Source: Alphaproteobacteria bacterium (lineage in GTDB: Bacteria; Pseudomonadota; Alphaproteobacteria; Micropepsales; Micropepsaceae). From it: a stretch of DNA of 64,000 bases. The stretch spans positions 1 to 64,000 of the forward strand of contig JAGOBA010000002.1 of NCBI GenBank assembly GCA_017983635.1, in the 5' to 3' direction. Under the pieces are notes generated by a model. The model was not told the DNA's origin. It worked only from the letters and a program-made list of their open reading frames with translations, and ran no database searches. Positions 16,677-26,602 of this stretch are shown here, piece after piece. Positions within the stretch are counted from its first letter, which is position 1. Every line of letters begins with the position of its first letter. Both the position numbers and the translations under genes were made by a program.

Positions 16677-17482
16677 GCGCTGGGTCCTCGTAGAAACGGC
16701 AATCGAAGCAACCAAAGAAGCCGCGTCGGCTCAACGCCACGAAAGGAGGAAAGCCCGATCGGCATCGTCGTTTGCTCGCCTTCTGGCACAGCACGATAGG
16801 TCCCAAACAAGCGATCCCAAAGCGAAAGATTGAACCCGAAATTCGAGTTCGTCTCATGCATCACGGTCGAATGATGCACTCGGTGCATATCCGGCGTCAC
16901 GATCAAGCGCCGCAACACGCCATCGACAGGAAGCGGCACCCGCAGATTCGAGTGCGAAAACATCGATGTCGCATTGAGCGCAACCTCGAACGCAAGAACG
17001 GCCGCGGCCGGAACGCCCGTCGCCAACACCACGATGATCTTCCAAGCCTGACTCACCACAATCTCGATCGGATGAAAGCGAATGCCCGTCGAAACGTCGA
17101 TGTCGGGATCGGCGTGATGCACCCGGTGCAGCCGCCAGAACACCGGCACATAGTGAAACAGAACATGCTGCGCATAGATCGCAAGGTCGAGAACCAGGAA
17201 CCCGATCACACCAGCCGCAACACCAGACACGCCAAGCGCCGGCAACAAACCCCACCCTTGACCTTCCACGTACGCGGCCGCCAGCACCGTCAACGCCGGC
17301 ACCACCAAGAACGACAACCGAAGCAACGCCGTGTTCAGAACGCTCAGACCGAGATTGGCAATCCACCGCACGCGACCGAACGACAGCACCCGCCGCGGCC
17401 ACAACGCCTCCGCCCCCGCGAGCACGACGAACACACCGATGAAGATCGAGAACCTGAGGAGCGCCTCGTCCGCCGCGCTCAT
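16673..17482 (-). CDS. Sterol desaturase / fatty acid hydroxylase family protein
   Basis: Integral membrane di-iron oxygenase-like protein of 269 residues with about four membrane helices. The full histidine-box set is present: HVLFH, HRVHHAD, FHPIE and HRVHHST near the C-terminus. Such enzymes hydroxylate or desaturate lipids. The bacterial family is broad, so the substrate (hopanoid, carotenoid, fatty acid) is unknown. The start at 17482 lies one base after the TerB-like gene stop, and the stop overlaps the sixA start, giving a coupled three-gene run. Confidence 0.9.
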   Translation of the reverse strand: MSAADEALLRFSIFIGVFVVLAGAEALWPRRVLSFGRVRWIANLGLSVLNTALLRLSFLVVPALTVLAAAYVEGQGWGLLPALGVSGVAAGVIGFLVLDLAIYAQHVLFHYVPVFWRLHRVHHADPDIDVSTGIRFHPIEIVVSQAWKIIVVLATGVPAAAVLAFEVALNATSMFSHSNLRVPLPVDGVLRRLIVTPDMHRVHHSTVMHETNSNFGFNLSLWDRLFGTYRAVPEGEQTTMPIGLSSFRGVEPTRLLWLLRLPFLRGPSA

Positions 17483-17483
17483 G

Positions 17484-17903
17484 TCATCCGGGAATGCGCG
17501 TGTGGCGCACCACGGCCGCCTTCTCCAGCGCGGCCGCCGACAGCCGGTCGATCTCAAGCCCCGTCCGCAAACGCTGCAGCACGCGGTTCTCTTCCGGCAG
17601 CACCGGCGCCTCCGCCAGTGCCACATCGAGCGCCAGCGCATAGGCCGTCTCGCGAAGCAGCGGCGGCAGTGCTTCCCGCACCAGCCCGATGATCGCGTCG
17701 AGCCCTTCGCGCTCCTGCAGGATGGCCGCGCACTCCCGCGCGACCGGGATGATCTTGTCGTCCCTAAAGCCCTTGAACGCCGGCAGCAACCGCACCGAGT
17801 CGCCGATCGCGTGCAGTTCCGCATCGCTCATGCGTGCATCCGCAGCCGAAACCACGACCATCACATAAATCAAAGCCGAATGCGGATTAAGTGTTGCCGT
17901 CAT
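17484..17903 (-). CDS. TerB-like (tellurite resistance B/DUF533-type) helical protein
   Basis: All-helical protein of 139 residues (starts MTATLNPHSALIYVMVVVSA). It contains ADARMSDAELHAIGDSVRLL and later LRETAYALALDVALAEAPVLPEENRVLQRL, which is the duplicated acidic-loop TerB pattern (A-D-x-x-x-x-x-E-x..). TerB-like domains bind metals or mediate membrane-linked stress complexes. It is the first gene of the desaturase/SixA run, 32 bp after the helicase gene. Function in this organism unknown. Confidence 0.8.
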   Translation of the reverse strand: MTATLNPHSALIYVMVVVSAADARMSDAELHAIGDSVRLLPAFKGFRDDKIIPVARECAAILQEREGLDAIIGLVREALPPLLRETAYALALDVALAEAPVLPEENRVLQRLRTGLEIDRLSAAALEKAAVVRHTRIPG

Positions 17904-17935
17904 CGAAAACCGGTCCTTGTCTTTCGCGCGCGAAC

Positions 17936-20719
17936 TTATGGGTGCGCGCGAGGGTCGGCAAGCCCAGGCGCATGCAGAAAGTCCTTAACGGTCGCAATGG
18001 CTTCAGCAATCCCCACACGTTGTACCTCGACCCCCGGCGGCAGTCCCGACAGCAGCCTACTCGGCGTGCGCGCATCGAGCAGCACGAACACGCCGCGATC
18101 CGACGCCCGGCGGATCAAACGGCCGAACCCCTGCGCCAGACGTAGCCGCGTCAGCTGATCGTCATAGCCCTTGCCGAACGCCGCACGCCGCGCCTTGTGC
18201 AGAATGTCGGGCCGGGGCCACGGCACCCGCTCGAACACCACCAATCGCAGCGAACGCCCCGGCACGTCCACGCCGTCGCGCAGTGCGTCGGTACCGAGCA
18301 AACACGAATCCTCGTCCTCGCGGAACAGGTCCACCAAGGACCCCGTGTCGAGCCCGTCGACATGCTGCGCATAGAGCGGCACACCCTGCGCGCTCAACGT
18401 CCCCGCAATCGAGCGATAGGTGTGCCTCAGCGATCGGATCGAGGTGAAGAGCCCGAGCGCCCCGCCGCCCGCCGCCAGGAAAAGATCGCGGTAAGCCCCA
18501 GCCATCAAATCCGCATCGCGGTTCAGATCGCGCACGACCAACACCCGCGTCTGCCGTCCATAGTCGAAAGGTGAAGCAAACGCCGCGCGCACCGGCGGCG
18601 TCACCAAGTGAGCGGCACCTGTGCGGATCTCAGCCGACCGCCAACCGTCAGCCGCCACCTCTTCTTCCGGCGGCCGATCGCGCAACGTCGCCGAGGTGAT
18701 GAACGCGCCGTGCGACGGCTCCAACACCTCGGCCGCGAACGCTACGGTTGGGTCGATCGAATGGCGGTAGAAGCCAATGTCGGTGTCGCGTCCGTCGAAC
18801 CGCTCGACGCCGAGCCAATCGACATTTCCGCCCGGCGGCAGTTCGCCGACCGCCCCCAGCGCCTGGACCCAATTCGGCAATTGCAGCTTCGCCCGCCGCT
18901 CGATCCCGCGCAGCGCCGCTTCGGCCCGCATGCGATGCTGCCCGATCTGCTCGCCGCCATCCTCGCGCAGCAACGTGCGCAGCATGGTGGAAAGGTCGTT
19001 GAGCGGCTTCACCAGTGCCTTGAATGCCGCTTGCAGCTCGCGCGCCGCCTCCGCCAACGCCGGCGTCGCGGGCGCCACCTCGCATTCCAAGCCGTACGGC
19101 GAGCTCACATCCTCCGATCGCGCGCGCACCTGTGCGCGCACGGCGCTGAGAAACTTCTCCATCGCCCCGCGCGGCGCTTCGTTCGCAACGCGGGTCAACC
19201 AACCATCGCCCGGCAGGGCCAGCGCCAACTGCGCGACTTCCTGCAACAGGTCGACGCCTTCGACCTCGCTCTCGAACACCGGCGTCAGCCGCTCGACAAG
19301 CCCACGCCCGCGCCGCGCGCTACGACCCTCTGCGCCGCGCAGCCAACGCCGCAACTCCGCGCCTTCCCATCCCGTAATGTGGATCGCAAAGAAGCTGTCC
19401 GCCGCATCGAAGATATGATGCCCCTCGTCGAACACATAGCGCAGCGGCGGCACGCTGCGCTCATCAGGATCGCTATCGGCGAGCGCCGCGTTGCGCGCCG
19501 CTTCGACCATCGTCAGCGCATGATTGGCGACAACGACGCGGCTCGACCGCGTCTTGCGCACCGTGCGCTCCAAGAAGCAGCGCCGGTAGTGCGGGCACGC
19601 CGCATAGATGCACTCGCCATGCCGGTCCGTCAGCGCGTTCGCAAAGCCCGGATGCGGCCACGCCCATGCCGGAAAGTCGCCGCCCTGCAGATCGCCGTTC
19701 TTCGTCGCGGTCAACCAGCGCGCGACCAAGCCCAGCGCCACCGTCTCGCGCTCGATCAACACCGGCAACCGCCCCGACGCCTCTTCGAAGTTCAAAAGGC
19801 AAACGTAATTCTCGCGCCCCTTGCGTACGGTAACTTTCTCAGCACGTTCCGCTTCATCGGGATAGACCCGCATCAGCTCCTGCGCGATCTGGCGTTGCAG
19901 GTTTTTCGTGTAGCTCGAAATCCAAACGGTCCCGTCGTTACGCTCCGCCCAAAGTGTCGCCGGCGCCAGATAGCCGGCCGTCTTGCCCAACCCGGTGCCC
20001 GCTTCCGCCAGCACGACCGACGGCTCGCCCTCCTGCGCCCGCGGCCGAAACGCCTGCGCCGCCAAAGCTGCGAAATCCGACTGCGTGCGTCGCGTCTCCG
20101 CGCCGGGCCCCACGATCGCACTCAGATGCGCACGCGCCTCCTCCGGCGAGATTGGCATGCTGCCCGGCTGTCCCAGCGGCGGCGCATCTTCCCACTCCGG
20201 CAGATCGCGCCATACATCCATGCGCGGTGACGCCTTCGCGCGCCCATCCGGGTCCATCCGCTCAAGCAACAGCGGCGCCCACGCCCAACGCGAAAGCCCC
20301 ATCGCCGCCGCAACCCGCGCTGCCATCGGCCGGCCCGCCAAGTTCGCGGCTTCCTCCAGCAACATCTCCGCCGCCTGCCGAAGAACACTCGCCTGCTCGG
20401 GCAAGCTCGCCGGATGCTCAAGCTTCAACGCCCGCGCCAGCGCCGTCACGCTGGGCGCAATCGGCTGCGCTGGGCGCACGAACGCGAACAGTTCCAACAC
20501 ATCGAAATGCATAGCCCGGGGCTCGGACTTCGCCTGCCCAAGCCGCTGCAGCGTCAACCGCGTATGCGCGGTGAGGTGCGGCACAGACGACGCAGCCGCC
20601 AGCGCCTGCTCCACCGACGGCTGCTCGAACCGCCCATCGCCATGAGCGATCACCGCGCGGCGGAACGTCGCGACAAGCGCGGGAATTGCATCAAGTGACG
20701 TGAACGAAGCCGATTCCAT
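17936..20719 (-). CDS. ATP-dependent DNA helicase, DinG/XPD-like
   Basis: Superfamily 2 helicase of about 927 residues. The Walker A motif is [20 protein letters not shown], and the DEAH-box equivalent is [12 protein letters not shown]. Between them a cysteine group (YVCLLNF, then [15 protein letters not shown]) matches the position of the iron-sulfur cluster in XPD/DinG enzymes. The C-terminal part has [26 protein letters not shown] and a final [10 protein letters not shown] take the ATG at 20719 (MESASFTSL). The roughly 200-residue N-terminal extension before the motor is not a domain I recognise. Likely repair or R-loop/structured-DNA unwinding. Confidence 0.92.
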   Translation of the reverse strand: MESASFTSLDAIPALVATFRRAVIAHGDGRFEQPSVEQALAAASSVPHLTAHTRLTLQRLGQAKSEPRAMHFDVLELFAFVRPAQPIAPSVTALARALKLEHPASLPEQASVLRQAAEMLLEEAANLAGRPMAARVAAAMGLSRWAWAPLLLERMDPDGRAKASPRMDVWRDLPEWEDAPPLGQPGSMPISPEEARAHLSAIVGPGAETRRTQSDFAALAAQAFRPRAQEGEPSVVLAEAGTGLGKTAGYLAPATLWAERNDGTVWISSYTKNLQRQIAQELMRVYPDEAERAEKVTVRKGRENYVCLLNFEEASGRLPVLIERETVALGLVARWLTATKNGDLQGGDFPAWAWPHPGFANALTDRHGECIYAACPHYRRCFLERTVRKTRSSRVVVANHALTMVEAARNAALADSDPDERSVPPLRYVFDEGHHIFDAADSFFAIHITGWEGAELRRWLRGAEGRSARRGRGLVERLTPVFESEVEGVDLLQEVAQLALALPGDGWLTRVANEAPRGAMEKFLSAVRAQVRARSEDVSSPYGLECEVAPATPALAEAARELQAAFKALVKPLNDLSTMLRTLLREDGGEQIGQHRMRAEAALRGIERRAKLQLPNWVQALGAVGELPPGGNVDWLGVERFDGRDTDIGFYRHSIDPTVAFAAEVLEPSHGAFITSATLRDRPPEEEVAADGWRSAEIRTGAAHLVTPPVRAAFASPFDYGRQTRVLVVRDLNRDADLMAGAYRDLFLAAGGGALGLFTSIRSLRHTYRSIAGTLSAQGVPLYAQHVDGLDTGSLVDLFREDEDSCLLGTDALRDGVDVPGRSLRLVVFERVPWPRPDILHKARRAAFGKGYDDQLTRLRLAQGFGRLIRRASDRGVFVLLDARTPSRLLSGLPPGVEVQRVGIAEAIATVKDFLHAPGLADPRAHP

Positions 20720-20767
20720 ACGCTCCACTATGCCCTGCCGTTGACGTCGCACCTAGCCGCACATATC

Positions 20768-20847
20768 CCTGGGACCGCGGGCTTCCAGCCCGCTCTTTCA
20801 ACGTCTCAACAACAAAAAAGGGCGGGCAGGATGCCCGCGCTCCCAGG
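20768..20847. repeat. REP/BIME-like palindromic element B
   Basis: CCTGGGACCGCGGGC (20768-20782) is matched by the complement of 20833-20847 with one mismatch. Each arm carries its own hairpin: GCGGGC/GCCCGC at 20777-20793 and again at 20822-20838. The spacer includes an A6 run. The right arm ends exactly against the lysS ATG, so it may shape translation of that gene. Confidence 0.85.
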
Positions 20848-22437
20848 ATGACCTCCCGCCGAGACCTCGCAATGGCCGCCAAGGCCTGGCCCTTCGAAGA
20901 AGCGCGCAAGCTGCTCGAGCGCGTGCAACGCGACGAGGCTGCGGGCAAGAAGAAACCCTATGTCCTGTTCGAAACCGGCTACGGCCCCTCCGGCCTTCCG
21001 CACATCGGTACGTTTGGCGAAGTCGCGCGCACGACCTGGGTGCGCCGCGCGTTCCAAGAAATTTCCGACAAGCCGACGCGCCTGATCGCGTTCTCCGACG
21101 ACATGGACGGCATGCGCAAGGTGCCGGACAACGTCCCGAACCAAGACATGCTCCGCGAGCACATGCAAAAACCGCTGACCTCGGTCCCCGACCCGTTCGG
21201 CACGCACGAAAGCTTCGCGCATCACAACAACGCGATGCTGCGCTCGTTCCTCGACGGTTTCGGCTTCGAATACGAATTCATCTCGGCAACCGACGCCTAC
21301 AAGTCCGGCAAGTTCGACGCGATGCTGCTGAAAGCGCTCAGCGTCTACGACAAGATCATGGCGATCATGCTGCCCACCTTGGGCGAAGAGCGCCGCAAGA
21401 CCTATAGCCCCTTCTTACCGATCTCGCCGAAGACCGGGCGCGTGCTCTACGTGCCGCTGAAGCGTCACGACGCGAACGCGGGCACGATCACGTTCGACGA
21501 CGAAGACGGCGAAGAGATCACGCAAACCGTCACCGGCGGCCACGCCAAGATGCAGTGGAAGCCCGACTTCGGCATGCGCTGGGCGGCACTGGGCATAGAC
21601 TTCGAGATGTTCGGCAAAGACCACCTGCCGAACCAACCGCTCTACGCGAAAATCTGCAAGGCGCTCGGCGTCGAACCGCCGGTCAATTACGTCTACGAAC
21701 TCTTCCTCGACGAAGCGGGCGAGAAGATTTCGAAGTCGAAGGGCAACGGCATCGCCGTCGAGCAGTGGCTGACCTATTCGGCGCCGGAGAGCCTCGCGCT
21801 CTTCATGTACAACAAGCCGAAGACCGCCAAGCGCCTCTACTTCGACGCGATCCCGAAAGAGGTCGACGACTACGTCGCGCACCTCGACAAGTATCAGAGC
21901 CAAAGCGAAGCCGAGCGTTTGGAGAACCCCGTCTGGCATCTCCATGCCGGCAACCCGCCGCAAGAGCCGTGGCCGGTCTCCTTCGCGCTGCTGCTCAATC
22001 TCGTCTCGGCATCCGCCGCTTCGACGCCGGAAATTCTTTGGGGCTTCATTCGCCAGTATGCGCCGCATGCAAACCCAAAGGACAACCCGTCGCTCGACCG
22101 CCTCGTCGGCTACGCAATCCGCTACTACGAAGACTTCGTGAAACCGAAGAAGAAGTACCGCGCCCCGACCGCCAAAGAACGCGCCGCGATGGAAGATCTC
22201 GCCGCCATCTTCGACACGTTGGCCGGCGTGACCGACGGCGAGGCCGTTCAATTTCAGGTCTACGAAGTCGGAAAGAAGCACCAGTTCGAACCGCTGCGCG
22301 ACTGGTTCAAGGGGCTCTACGAGGTCCTCTTCGGCCAAGAACAAGGCCCCCGTTTCGGCTCTTTCGCCGTCCTTTACGGTGTGACGAACACCGCCAAACT
22401 GATCCGCGACGGCCTGGACGGCAAATTCCTAACCTGA
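20848..22437 (+). CDS. lysS: Lysyl-tRNA synthetase, class I
   Basis: Class I (archaeal-type) LysRS of 529 residues, which charges tRNA-Lys in the cytosol. The HIGH motif is [12 protein letters not shown], and the KMSKS motif is [12 protein letters not shown]. The N-terminal [15 protein letters not shown] and [15 protein letters not shown] are typical of the family. Class I LysRS is common in Alphaproteobacteria. The ATG at 20848 directly abuts a palindromic repeat and has no clear ribosome site; an in-frame ATG at 20872 (MAAKAWPF) is the alternative. Confidence 0.95.
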   Translation: MTSRRDLAMAAKAWPFEEARKLLERVQRDEAAGKKKPYVLFETGYGPSGLPHIGTFGEVARTTWVRRAFQEISDKPTRLIAFSDDMDGMRKVPDNVPNQDMLREHMQKPLTSVPDPFGTHESFAHHNNAMLRSFLDGFGFEYEFISATDAYKSGKFDAMLLKALSVYDKIMAIMLPTLGEERRKTYSPFLPISPKTGRVLYVPLKRHDANAGTITFDDEDGEEITQTVTGGHAKMQWKPDFGMRWAALGIDFEMFGKDHLPNQPLYAKICKALGVEPPVNYVYELFLDEAGEKISKSKGNGIAVEQWLTYSAPESLALFMYNKPKTAKRLYFDAIPKEVDDYVAHLDKYQSQSEAERLENPVWHLHAGNPPQEPWPVSFALLLNLVSASAASTPEILWGFIRQYAPHANPKDNPSLDRLVGYAIRYYEDFVKPKKKYRAPTAKERAAMEDLAAIFDTLAGVTDGEAVQFQVYEVGKKHQFEPLRDWFKGLYEVLFGQEQGPRFGSFAVLYGVTNTAKLIRDGLDGKFLT

Positions 22438-22470
22438 CAAATCGCGCGCCTTGGGCCTAAACTCTCGCTC

Positions 22471-23253
22471 ATGAAGTGGTCCCGCGTCGCTGCCTTTTCG
22501 TTGCTCCTCGCCGGCACGGCGCAGGCCGGCATTCCGCCCAAAGCGGAGACGGCTTATCTCGACGGCCGCTTCGCCAGCGCCGCCAACATCGCCGAAGCCG
22601 ACGGCTCCGCCGAAGCGCTAACGTTCGCCGCCCGCGCGCTGATCGCTGGCGCGATTATGCGCGACGGCGTCTATTGCGAACCCTGCTTGACCGTCGCCGA
22701 GACAATCGCTCAAAGCGCGATCGATCGCGACCCGAAATACGCCGAAGCCTACGTGCAGCTCGCGATCGCCATGGGCTTTCGCGGCCGCTTCTTGGGTGCC
22801 ATGGATGCGCAATCCGAGCGCTTGCCCGAGAAAGGCCGCCAAGCGATTGACAAAGCGCTCGAACTTGATCCGTTGAGCTCGTGGGCAAAGGCGTCGCTCG
22901 GCGCCTGGCACTTGGAAATCGTCCACCGTGCGGGCCCCGTCCTCGCCGAAGTCACCTACGGTGCCAGCCGCACCGAAGGCCTGAAAGCCTTTCGCGAAGC
23001 GCTCGCCGGTGATCCGGGAAACCTGCTTCTCCACTTCCACTTCGCGCTATCGATCTTGGCGCTCGATGCCGACGAGTTCCGCACCGAAGCGCTGCAAGCG
23101 CTCGAAGCCGGCTACAAAGATCCGCGCGGCGACGCCTTGACCCTGTTCACGCGCAAGCGCGCCGATGAGCTAATGGCCGTCCTCAAAACCGGCAACACCA
23201 CAGAAATCGAACCCCTCGTCCGCAAATTTCAGGGCTACCCGCCGAAGCCCTAA
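22471..23253 (+). CDS. Exported TPR-like protein of unknown function
   Basis: Protein of 260 residues with a signal peptide (MKWSRVAAFSLLLAGTAQAG). The mature part is helical with TPR-like pairs: DPKYAEAYVQLAIAMGFRGR, IDKALELDPLSSWAKASLG and AFREALAGDPGNLLLHFHF. A CxxC pair (YCEPCLTVAE) stands near residue 70. Probably periplasmic scaffold or binding role. It follows lysS by 33 bp and may share its transcript; its stop overlaps the convergent S24 regulator stop by 4 bp. Confidence 0.8.
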   Translation: MKWSRVAAFSLLLAGTAQAGIPPKAETAYLDGRFASAANIAEADGSAEALTFAARALIAGAIMRDGVYCEPCLTVAETIAQSAIDRDPKYAEAYVQLAIAMGFRGRFLGAMDAQSERLPEKGRQAIDKALELDPLSSWAKASLGAWHLEIVHRAGPVLAEVTYGASRTEGLKAFREALAGDPGNLLLHFHFALSILALDADEFRTEALQALEAGYKDPRGDALTLFTRKRADELMAVLKTGNTTEIEPLVRKFQGYPPKP

Positions 23254-23882
23254 CTCCGTGCCCACACGATCCGCGCGACCCACTCGACACCAGCGCGCTC
23301 TACCACCCGATCCGGCAGCGATGGATTGAGGGACTTCAATTCCACCCGCTTCGCGGTTTGCCGCACGAAGCGCATGACCAAAACGCCGTCGGAGGCTTTG
23401 ACCACCACGCGATCGCCGCGCCGCACTTCCGCATCGGGCGAGATCACAACCACATCGCCGATTTGATAAACCGGCGCCGCCGCGTCGTTCGAAACCTCAA
23501 GCGCAAACGCCCCCTGATCGGTCAGATCCGGAAACGCCATCCGGTCCCAAGCCTTCAAGACCGGCAGTCCATCGCCGTCGAACACTCTCTTCTTCGCCGC
23601 TTCTTTCATCTTCAGAACCGGCAGCATCCGCGACCCAGCTTTCGCGCCGCCACCACGCGAAACCAGCGAGACGAAATCGTCGAGGCTCGCCCCCGTCACC
23701 TGCAAAATCTTCGACAGGCTCTCCGTCGATGGCCAGCGTAACCGCCCCTCGGGCCCCAAGCGCTTGCTCTTGTTGAACGTGGTGGGGTCAAGCCCCGCGG
23801 CGCGCGCCAGCCCGGACGACGAGTGCCCGTGACGTGCGGCAAGCGCGTCAATGGCGCCCCAGATTTGCTTGTGCGACAACAT
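23250..23882 (-). CDS. XRE-like HTH regulator with S24 (LexA/CI-type) domain
   Basis: Protein of 210 residues. The N-terminal helix-turn-helix (IWGAIDALAARHGHSSSGLARAAGL, then DPTTFNKSKR) is followed by a C-terminal S24-like domain: FALEVSNDAAAPVYQIGDVV and VRRGDRVVVKASDGVLVMRF. The catalytic Ser is not clearly placed (the usual GDSM/GDSL is replaced by NDAAAP), while the Lys in VVVKA is there. It may therefore be a non-cleaving relative that senses a ligand. The ATG at 23882 is chosen because the domain begins there. It is divergent from pyrD by 48 bp. Confidence 0.85.
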   Translation of the reverse strand: MLSHKQIWGAIDALAARHGHSSSGLARAAGLDPTTFNKSKRLGPEGRLRWPSTESLSKILQVTGASLDDFVSLVSRGGGAKAGSRMLPVLKMKEAAKKRVFDGDGLPVLKAWDRMAFPDLTDQGAFALEVSNDAAAPVYQIGDVVVISPDAEVRRGDRVVVKASDGVLVMRFVRQTAKRVELKSLNPSLPDRVVERAGVEWVARIVWARS

Positions 23883-23930
23883 CGAGGTCAACTCGCCAAC
23901 GCCACTGTCTGTGATTCCGATCCTAACACG

Positions 23931-24995
23931 ATGAAACTCCTCCGCGTGCTTTCCACTCTTGGCCGGCCGGTGTTGACCCGTCTCGATCCGGAGTTCGCAC
24001 ACACGCTCACGATCAACGCGCTGAGCCGCTTCGACGGCGAACCGAACCCTGAGCCTGATGATCCGCGGCTGCGCGTACAAGCGCTGGGACTCGATTTCCC
24101 CAATCCAATCGGACTCGCCGCAGGGTTCGATAAGAACGCGGCTGCAACCGAAGCGATGTTAAGCTTTGGCTTCGGCTTCGTTGAAGCGGGCACCGTCACA
24201 CCGCGCCCACAGGAAGGAAATCCGAAGCCGCGCATCTTCCGATTGCGCGAAGACCGTGCGGTAATCAACCGTTTGGGCTTTAACAACGAAGGTCTTGCGA
24301 CCGCCCGCACACGTCTGACGCGACTACAGGGTCGTGCAGGCATCCGCGGAATCAACATCGGCGCGAACAAGGACGCGTCTGATCGCGTGGCAGACTATGT
24401 GACCGGCCTCACAGAACTAGCACCTCTCGCAAGTTACGTGACTGTGAACATCTCTTCACCCAACACGCCGGGCCTGCGCGGACTGCAAAACAAGTCGGAG
24501 TTGCAAACGCTGTTGACCGCTCTGGGCGAAGCCCGCGCGAAACTTCCGCGCGCGGTGCCGCTGCTGGTGAAGATCGCCCCCGACCTCGACGATCACGCCT
24601 GCGCCGACATCGCCGAGCTCGCCCTCGCGCACAAGCTCGACGGCCTCATCGTCTCGAACACGACGATCGCACGGCCCTCAACGTTGAAGAGCCGACACGC
24701 CAACGAAACCGGCGGCCTTTCCGGCGCACCGCTCTTTGTCCGTGCGACAGCGGTGCTGCGCCAAGTCCGCCGCCTCACCCAAGGCAAGATCACGCTGATC
24801 GGCGTCGGCGGCATTTCGTCGGGCGCCGACGCTTACGCAAAAATCAAGGCCGGCGCGACGCTCGTGCAGCTCTACACAGCACTAACCTACGAAGGCCCCG
24901 GCCTCATCGCCCGCATCAAACGTGAACTGCTCGCCTGCATGGACCGCGAAGGTCACCACGCCCTCGACACCGTTGTTGGCGCCCCAGACGCTTAA
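23931..24995 (+). CDS. pyrD: Dihydroorotate dehydrogenase (quinone), class 2
   Basis: Membrane-associated, FMN-dependent enzyme of 354 residues that oxidises dihydroorotate to orotate in pyrimidine synthesis and passes electrons to quinone. Visible family motifs are NPIGLAAGFDKNA, GFGFVEAGTVTPRPQEGNPK, the catalytic Ser region VTVNISSPNTPGLRGLQ, and IGVGGISSGADAYAKIKAGA near the end. The N-terminal helix pair (LLRVLSTLGRPVLTRL) is the class 2 membrane-docking part. The last 16 residues recur in a scrap at 26537-26587, described separately. Confidence 0.97.
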   Translation: MKLLRVLSTLGRPVLTRLDPEFAHTLTINALSRFDGEPNPEPDDPRLRVQALGLDFPNPIGLAAGFDKNAAATEAMLSFGFGFVEAGTVTPRPQEGNPKPRIFRLREDRAVINRLGFNNEGLATARTRLTRLQGRAGIRGINIGANKDASDRVADYVTGLTELAPLASYVTVNISSPNTPGLRGLQNKSELQTLLTALGEARAKLPRAVPLLVKIAPDLDDHACADIAELALAHKLDGLIVSNTTIARPSTLKSRHANETGGLSGAPLFVRATAVLRQVRRLTQGKITLIGVGGISSGADAYAKIKAGATLVQLYTALTYEGPGLIARIKRELLACMDREGHHALDTVVGAPDA

Positions 24996-25065
24996 TTGGC
25001 GGGACATCGCGGCAAGCCGGTTCTCGAACTCGAAGGACACTGCAAGCTGCCTGAACTCGGGTCCC

Positions 25066-25746
25066 TTACTCTTTCTTCTGCATAAGTCCTTCAAGGGCGA
25101 CACTCGCCCTGAGTTTCAGCGGCTCGATCTTGCGCCACGCCGCCTTCTTCGCTTTGGCGGCAGGAACACCGAGCATGCGCAACTGAAGCTCGGAAACGCG
25201 CGAGCCGGCGTCCTTGTCAGCGTCTCCGGAGAGGCGGCCCTGTAAGGCGGAGAGCAACATGGACGCATAAGTGTTGATCAGGAACCTGTCGATCGTGACC
25301 GTGAACACGCCTTGGCGAACGCCGCGCCGAAGGTCAGCCTTCAGATATTCGTTCGAGACTTTGCGCAACTCGGGCAAGAACCAGACGGCGCGGAATAGCG
25401 CCCATCCCCATTCGGGCTCGCTGCAGGCAATGTCGATGAACTGTCGCGTCCCGAAGCTTGTGCGCTCCACTGCGTCGTCCATATCGACCATGGCCTCGTC
25501 GAGCTGCCGTGCGATATCACCGGCGATGCGATAGGCCACGACGCTGACGATCTCGTCCTTGTCCTTGAAATGCAGGTAGAACGTGCCGTTGGCGACATCA
25601 GCAGCCTGCGCGATTTCATTCACCGAGGCCGCCTCGACGCCGACGCGGGCGAACACACCGACGGCCGCATCCATCAGGCGGGCGCGCGTGCGGGCACTCT
25701 TGCCCTGGTCACGAACCTCGGAGGCAAAGATGCCTTGTACACCCAT
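25066..25746 (-). CDS. TetR family transcriptional regulator
   Basis: Regulator of about 226 residues. The helix-turn-helix domain shows RTRARLMDAAVGVFARVGVE, then ASVNEIAQAADVANGTFYLHF and KDKDEI. The ATG at 25746 has a GGAG nine bases ahead. A GTG at 25776, overlapping the upstream gene stop (GTGA), would add ten residues. It forms an operon with the small membrane protein encoded upstream. The pair lies between two copies of the pyrD 3' end and may have arrived as a unit. Confidence 0.92.
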   Translation of the reverse strand: MGVQGIFASEVRDQGKSARTRARLMDAAVGVFARVGVEAASVNEIAQAADVANGTFYLHFKDKDEIVSVVAYRIAGDIARQLDEAMVDMDDAVERTSFGTRQFIDIACSEPEWGWALFRAVWFLPELRKVSNEYLKADLRRGVRQGVFTVTIDRFLINTYASMLLSALQGRLSGDADKDAGSRVSELQLRMLGVPAAKAKKAAWRKIEPLKLRASVALEGLMQKKE

Positions 25747-25772
25747 CTCAATCTGTCTCCGCGATAAGGCGA

Positions 25773-26198
25773 TCACTGCAACAGCAGTATCGTGGCTATG
25801 GTGTTGAGCGACATGAGGATCGTGGCGCCAAAGAGGTTCGTGTCAACCTTGCGGATCTTTCCGCCAATGTTGAACTTGAACGGCGGAATGCCATTGACGT
25901 CCGCCAACGTGCCCTCGAACCGCTTCATGTTGAACAACGTCAGGAAGAACGAAATGCCCCAGTTGAAGTTCATCAGGGCCGCGAGCAACAAATGCCCTTC
26001 GAACTCGGCGACCCAGAGAATGTAGAGGATGAACCCCGCAACGCCCGCCTGGCAGAGCACCTGCCACACCACGTGAAAGCGCGCATGTGGCGGCCACAGG
26101 GGGTTGGTGGCGTGGGTCTTGTTGAAGTCGGCGAACATCGGACCGATCGCCGTGGCCGTAGCCACCATTGTCACGAGAAGGGTTGCGATCAGTTCCAT
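25773..26198 (-). CDS. Small four-helix membrane protein
   Basis: Integral membrane protein of 141 residues with about four hydrophobic segments (residues 2-20, 45-65, 70-88, 120-140). The loop after helix 1 has a striking polar-aromatic motif: DFNKTHATNPLWPPHARFH. The His/Trp spacing there suggests a metal, haem or quinone contact, which is inference. A second loop has NMKRFEGTLADVNGIPPFKF. The family is not characterised as far as I know. It is coupled to the TetR gene downstream, which probably controls it. Confidence 0.75.
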   Translation of the reverse strand: MELIATLLVTMVATATAIGPMFADFNKTHATNPLWPPHARFHVVWQVLCQAGVAGFILYILWVAEFEGHLLLAALMNFNWGISFFLTLFNMKRFEGTLADVNGIPPFKFNIGGKIRKVDTNLFGATILMSLNTIATILLLQ

Positions 26199-26294
26199 GT
26201 CGGCTCCGCGTCAGCGCTGTTAAGTCTCGGGGACGAGTTTAGCGATCTTCCGAATTTTGACAACACTCCCATAAATGGGAAAAATCCCATTTAT

Positions 26295-26438
26295 TCATCC
26301 AACAGGCGCCGTCACGTCATGTGTAAAGAGCCAGTCCTGCCTCGAATTCACGAAAGACGGTGCGATCCGCGCGGCGAGCCACACCGGACCATAGGTCGTT
26401 AACTGCTCCACGAATGTCCGCTTGTGGAAGAGGCCCAT
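26295..26438 (-). pseudogene. C-terminal scrap of an unrecognised protein
   Basis: Forty-seven residues on the minus strand read like real protein: MGLFHKRTFVEQLTTYGPVW, then LAARIAPSFVNSRQDWLFTH. This ends in a stop at 26295. The reading frame continues upstream only into Arg-rich, non-protein-like sequence. I do not recognise the family. It looks like the tail of a gene left after recombination in this mosaic interval. Confidence 0.35.
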
Positions 26439-26536
26439 CTGCCGCCGTGCGCCGAGATGGACGCTCGCAGTGCGCGGTCTTCGCTTCGCTGACGCGCCCC
26501 CGGTGTCGGCGGCGTGAGTTCTGGCGTCGATCCGCC

Positions 26537-26587
26537 CGCGGAGGCCACCACGCCGTCGACACGGCGATCGGCGCCCCAGACGCGTAG
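26537..26587 (+). pseudogene. Second copy of the pyrD 3' end
   Basis: The seventeen codons RGGHHAVDTAIGAPDA plus stop match the last seventeen codons of the intact pyrD (24945-24995) at 12 of 16 residues by my count, in the same strand and ending at an equivalent stop. Upstream of codon 1 the likeness fades quickly. This looks like the original or a replaced pyrD terminus, separated from the present one by about 1.5 kb containing tetR, the membrane protein and the minus-strand scrap. Confidence 0.7.
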
Positions 26588-26602
26588 CGTAACGCCGAGC
26601 CG

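Noticed and set aside
18608..20230. 540-codon open frame antisense to the helicase gene
   Set aside because: Composition is Arg/Ala/Pro-rich without domains, as expected for a GC-rich shadow; the minus strand carries clear helicase motifs.
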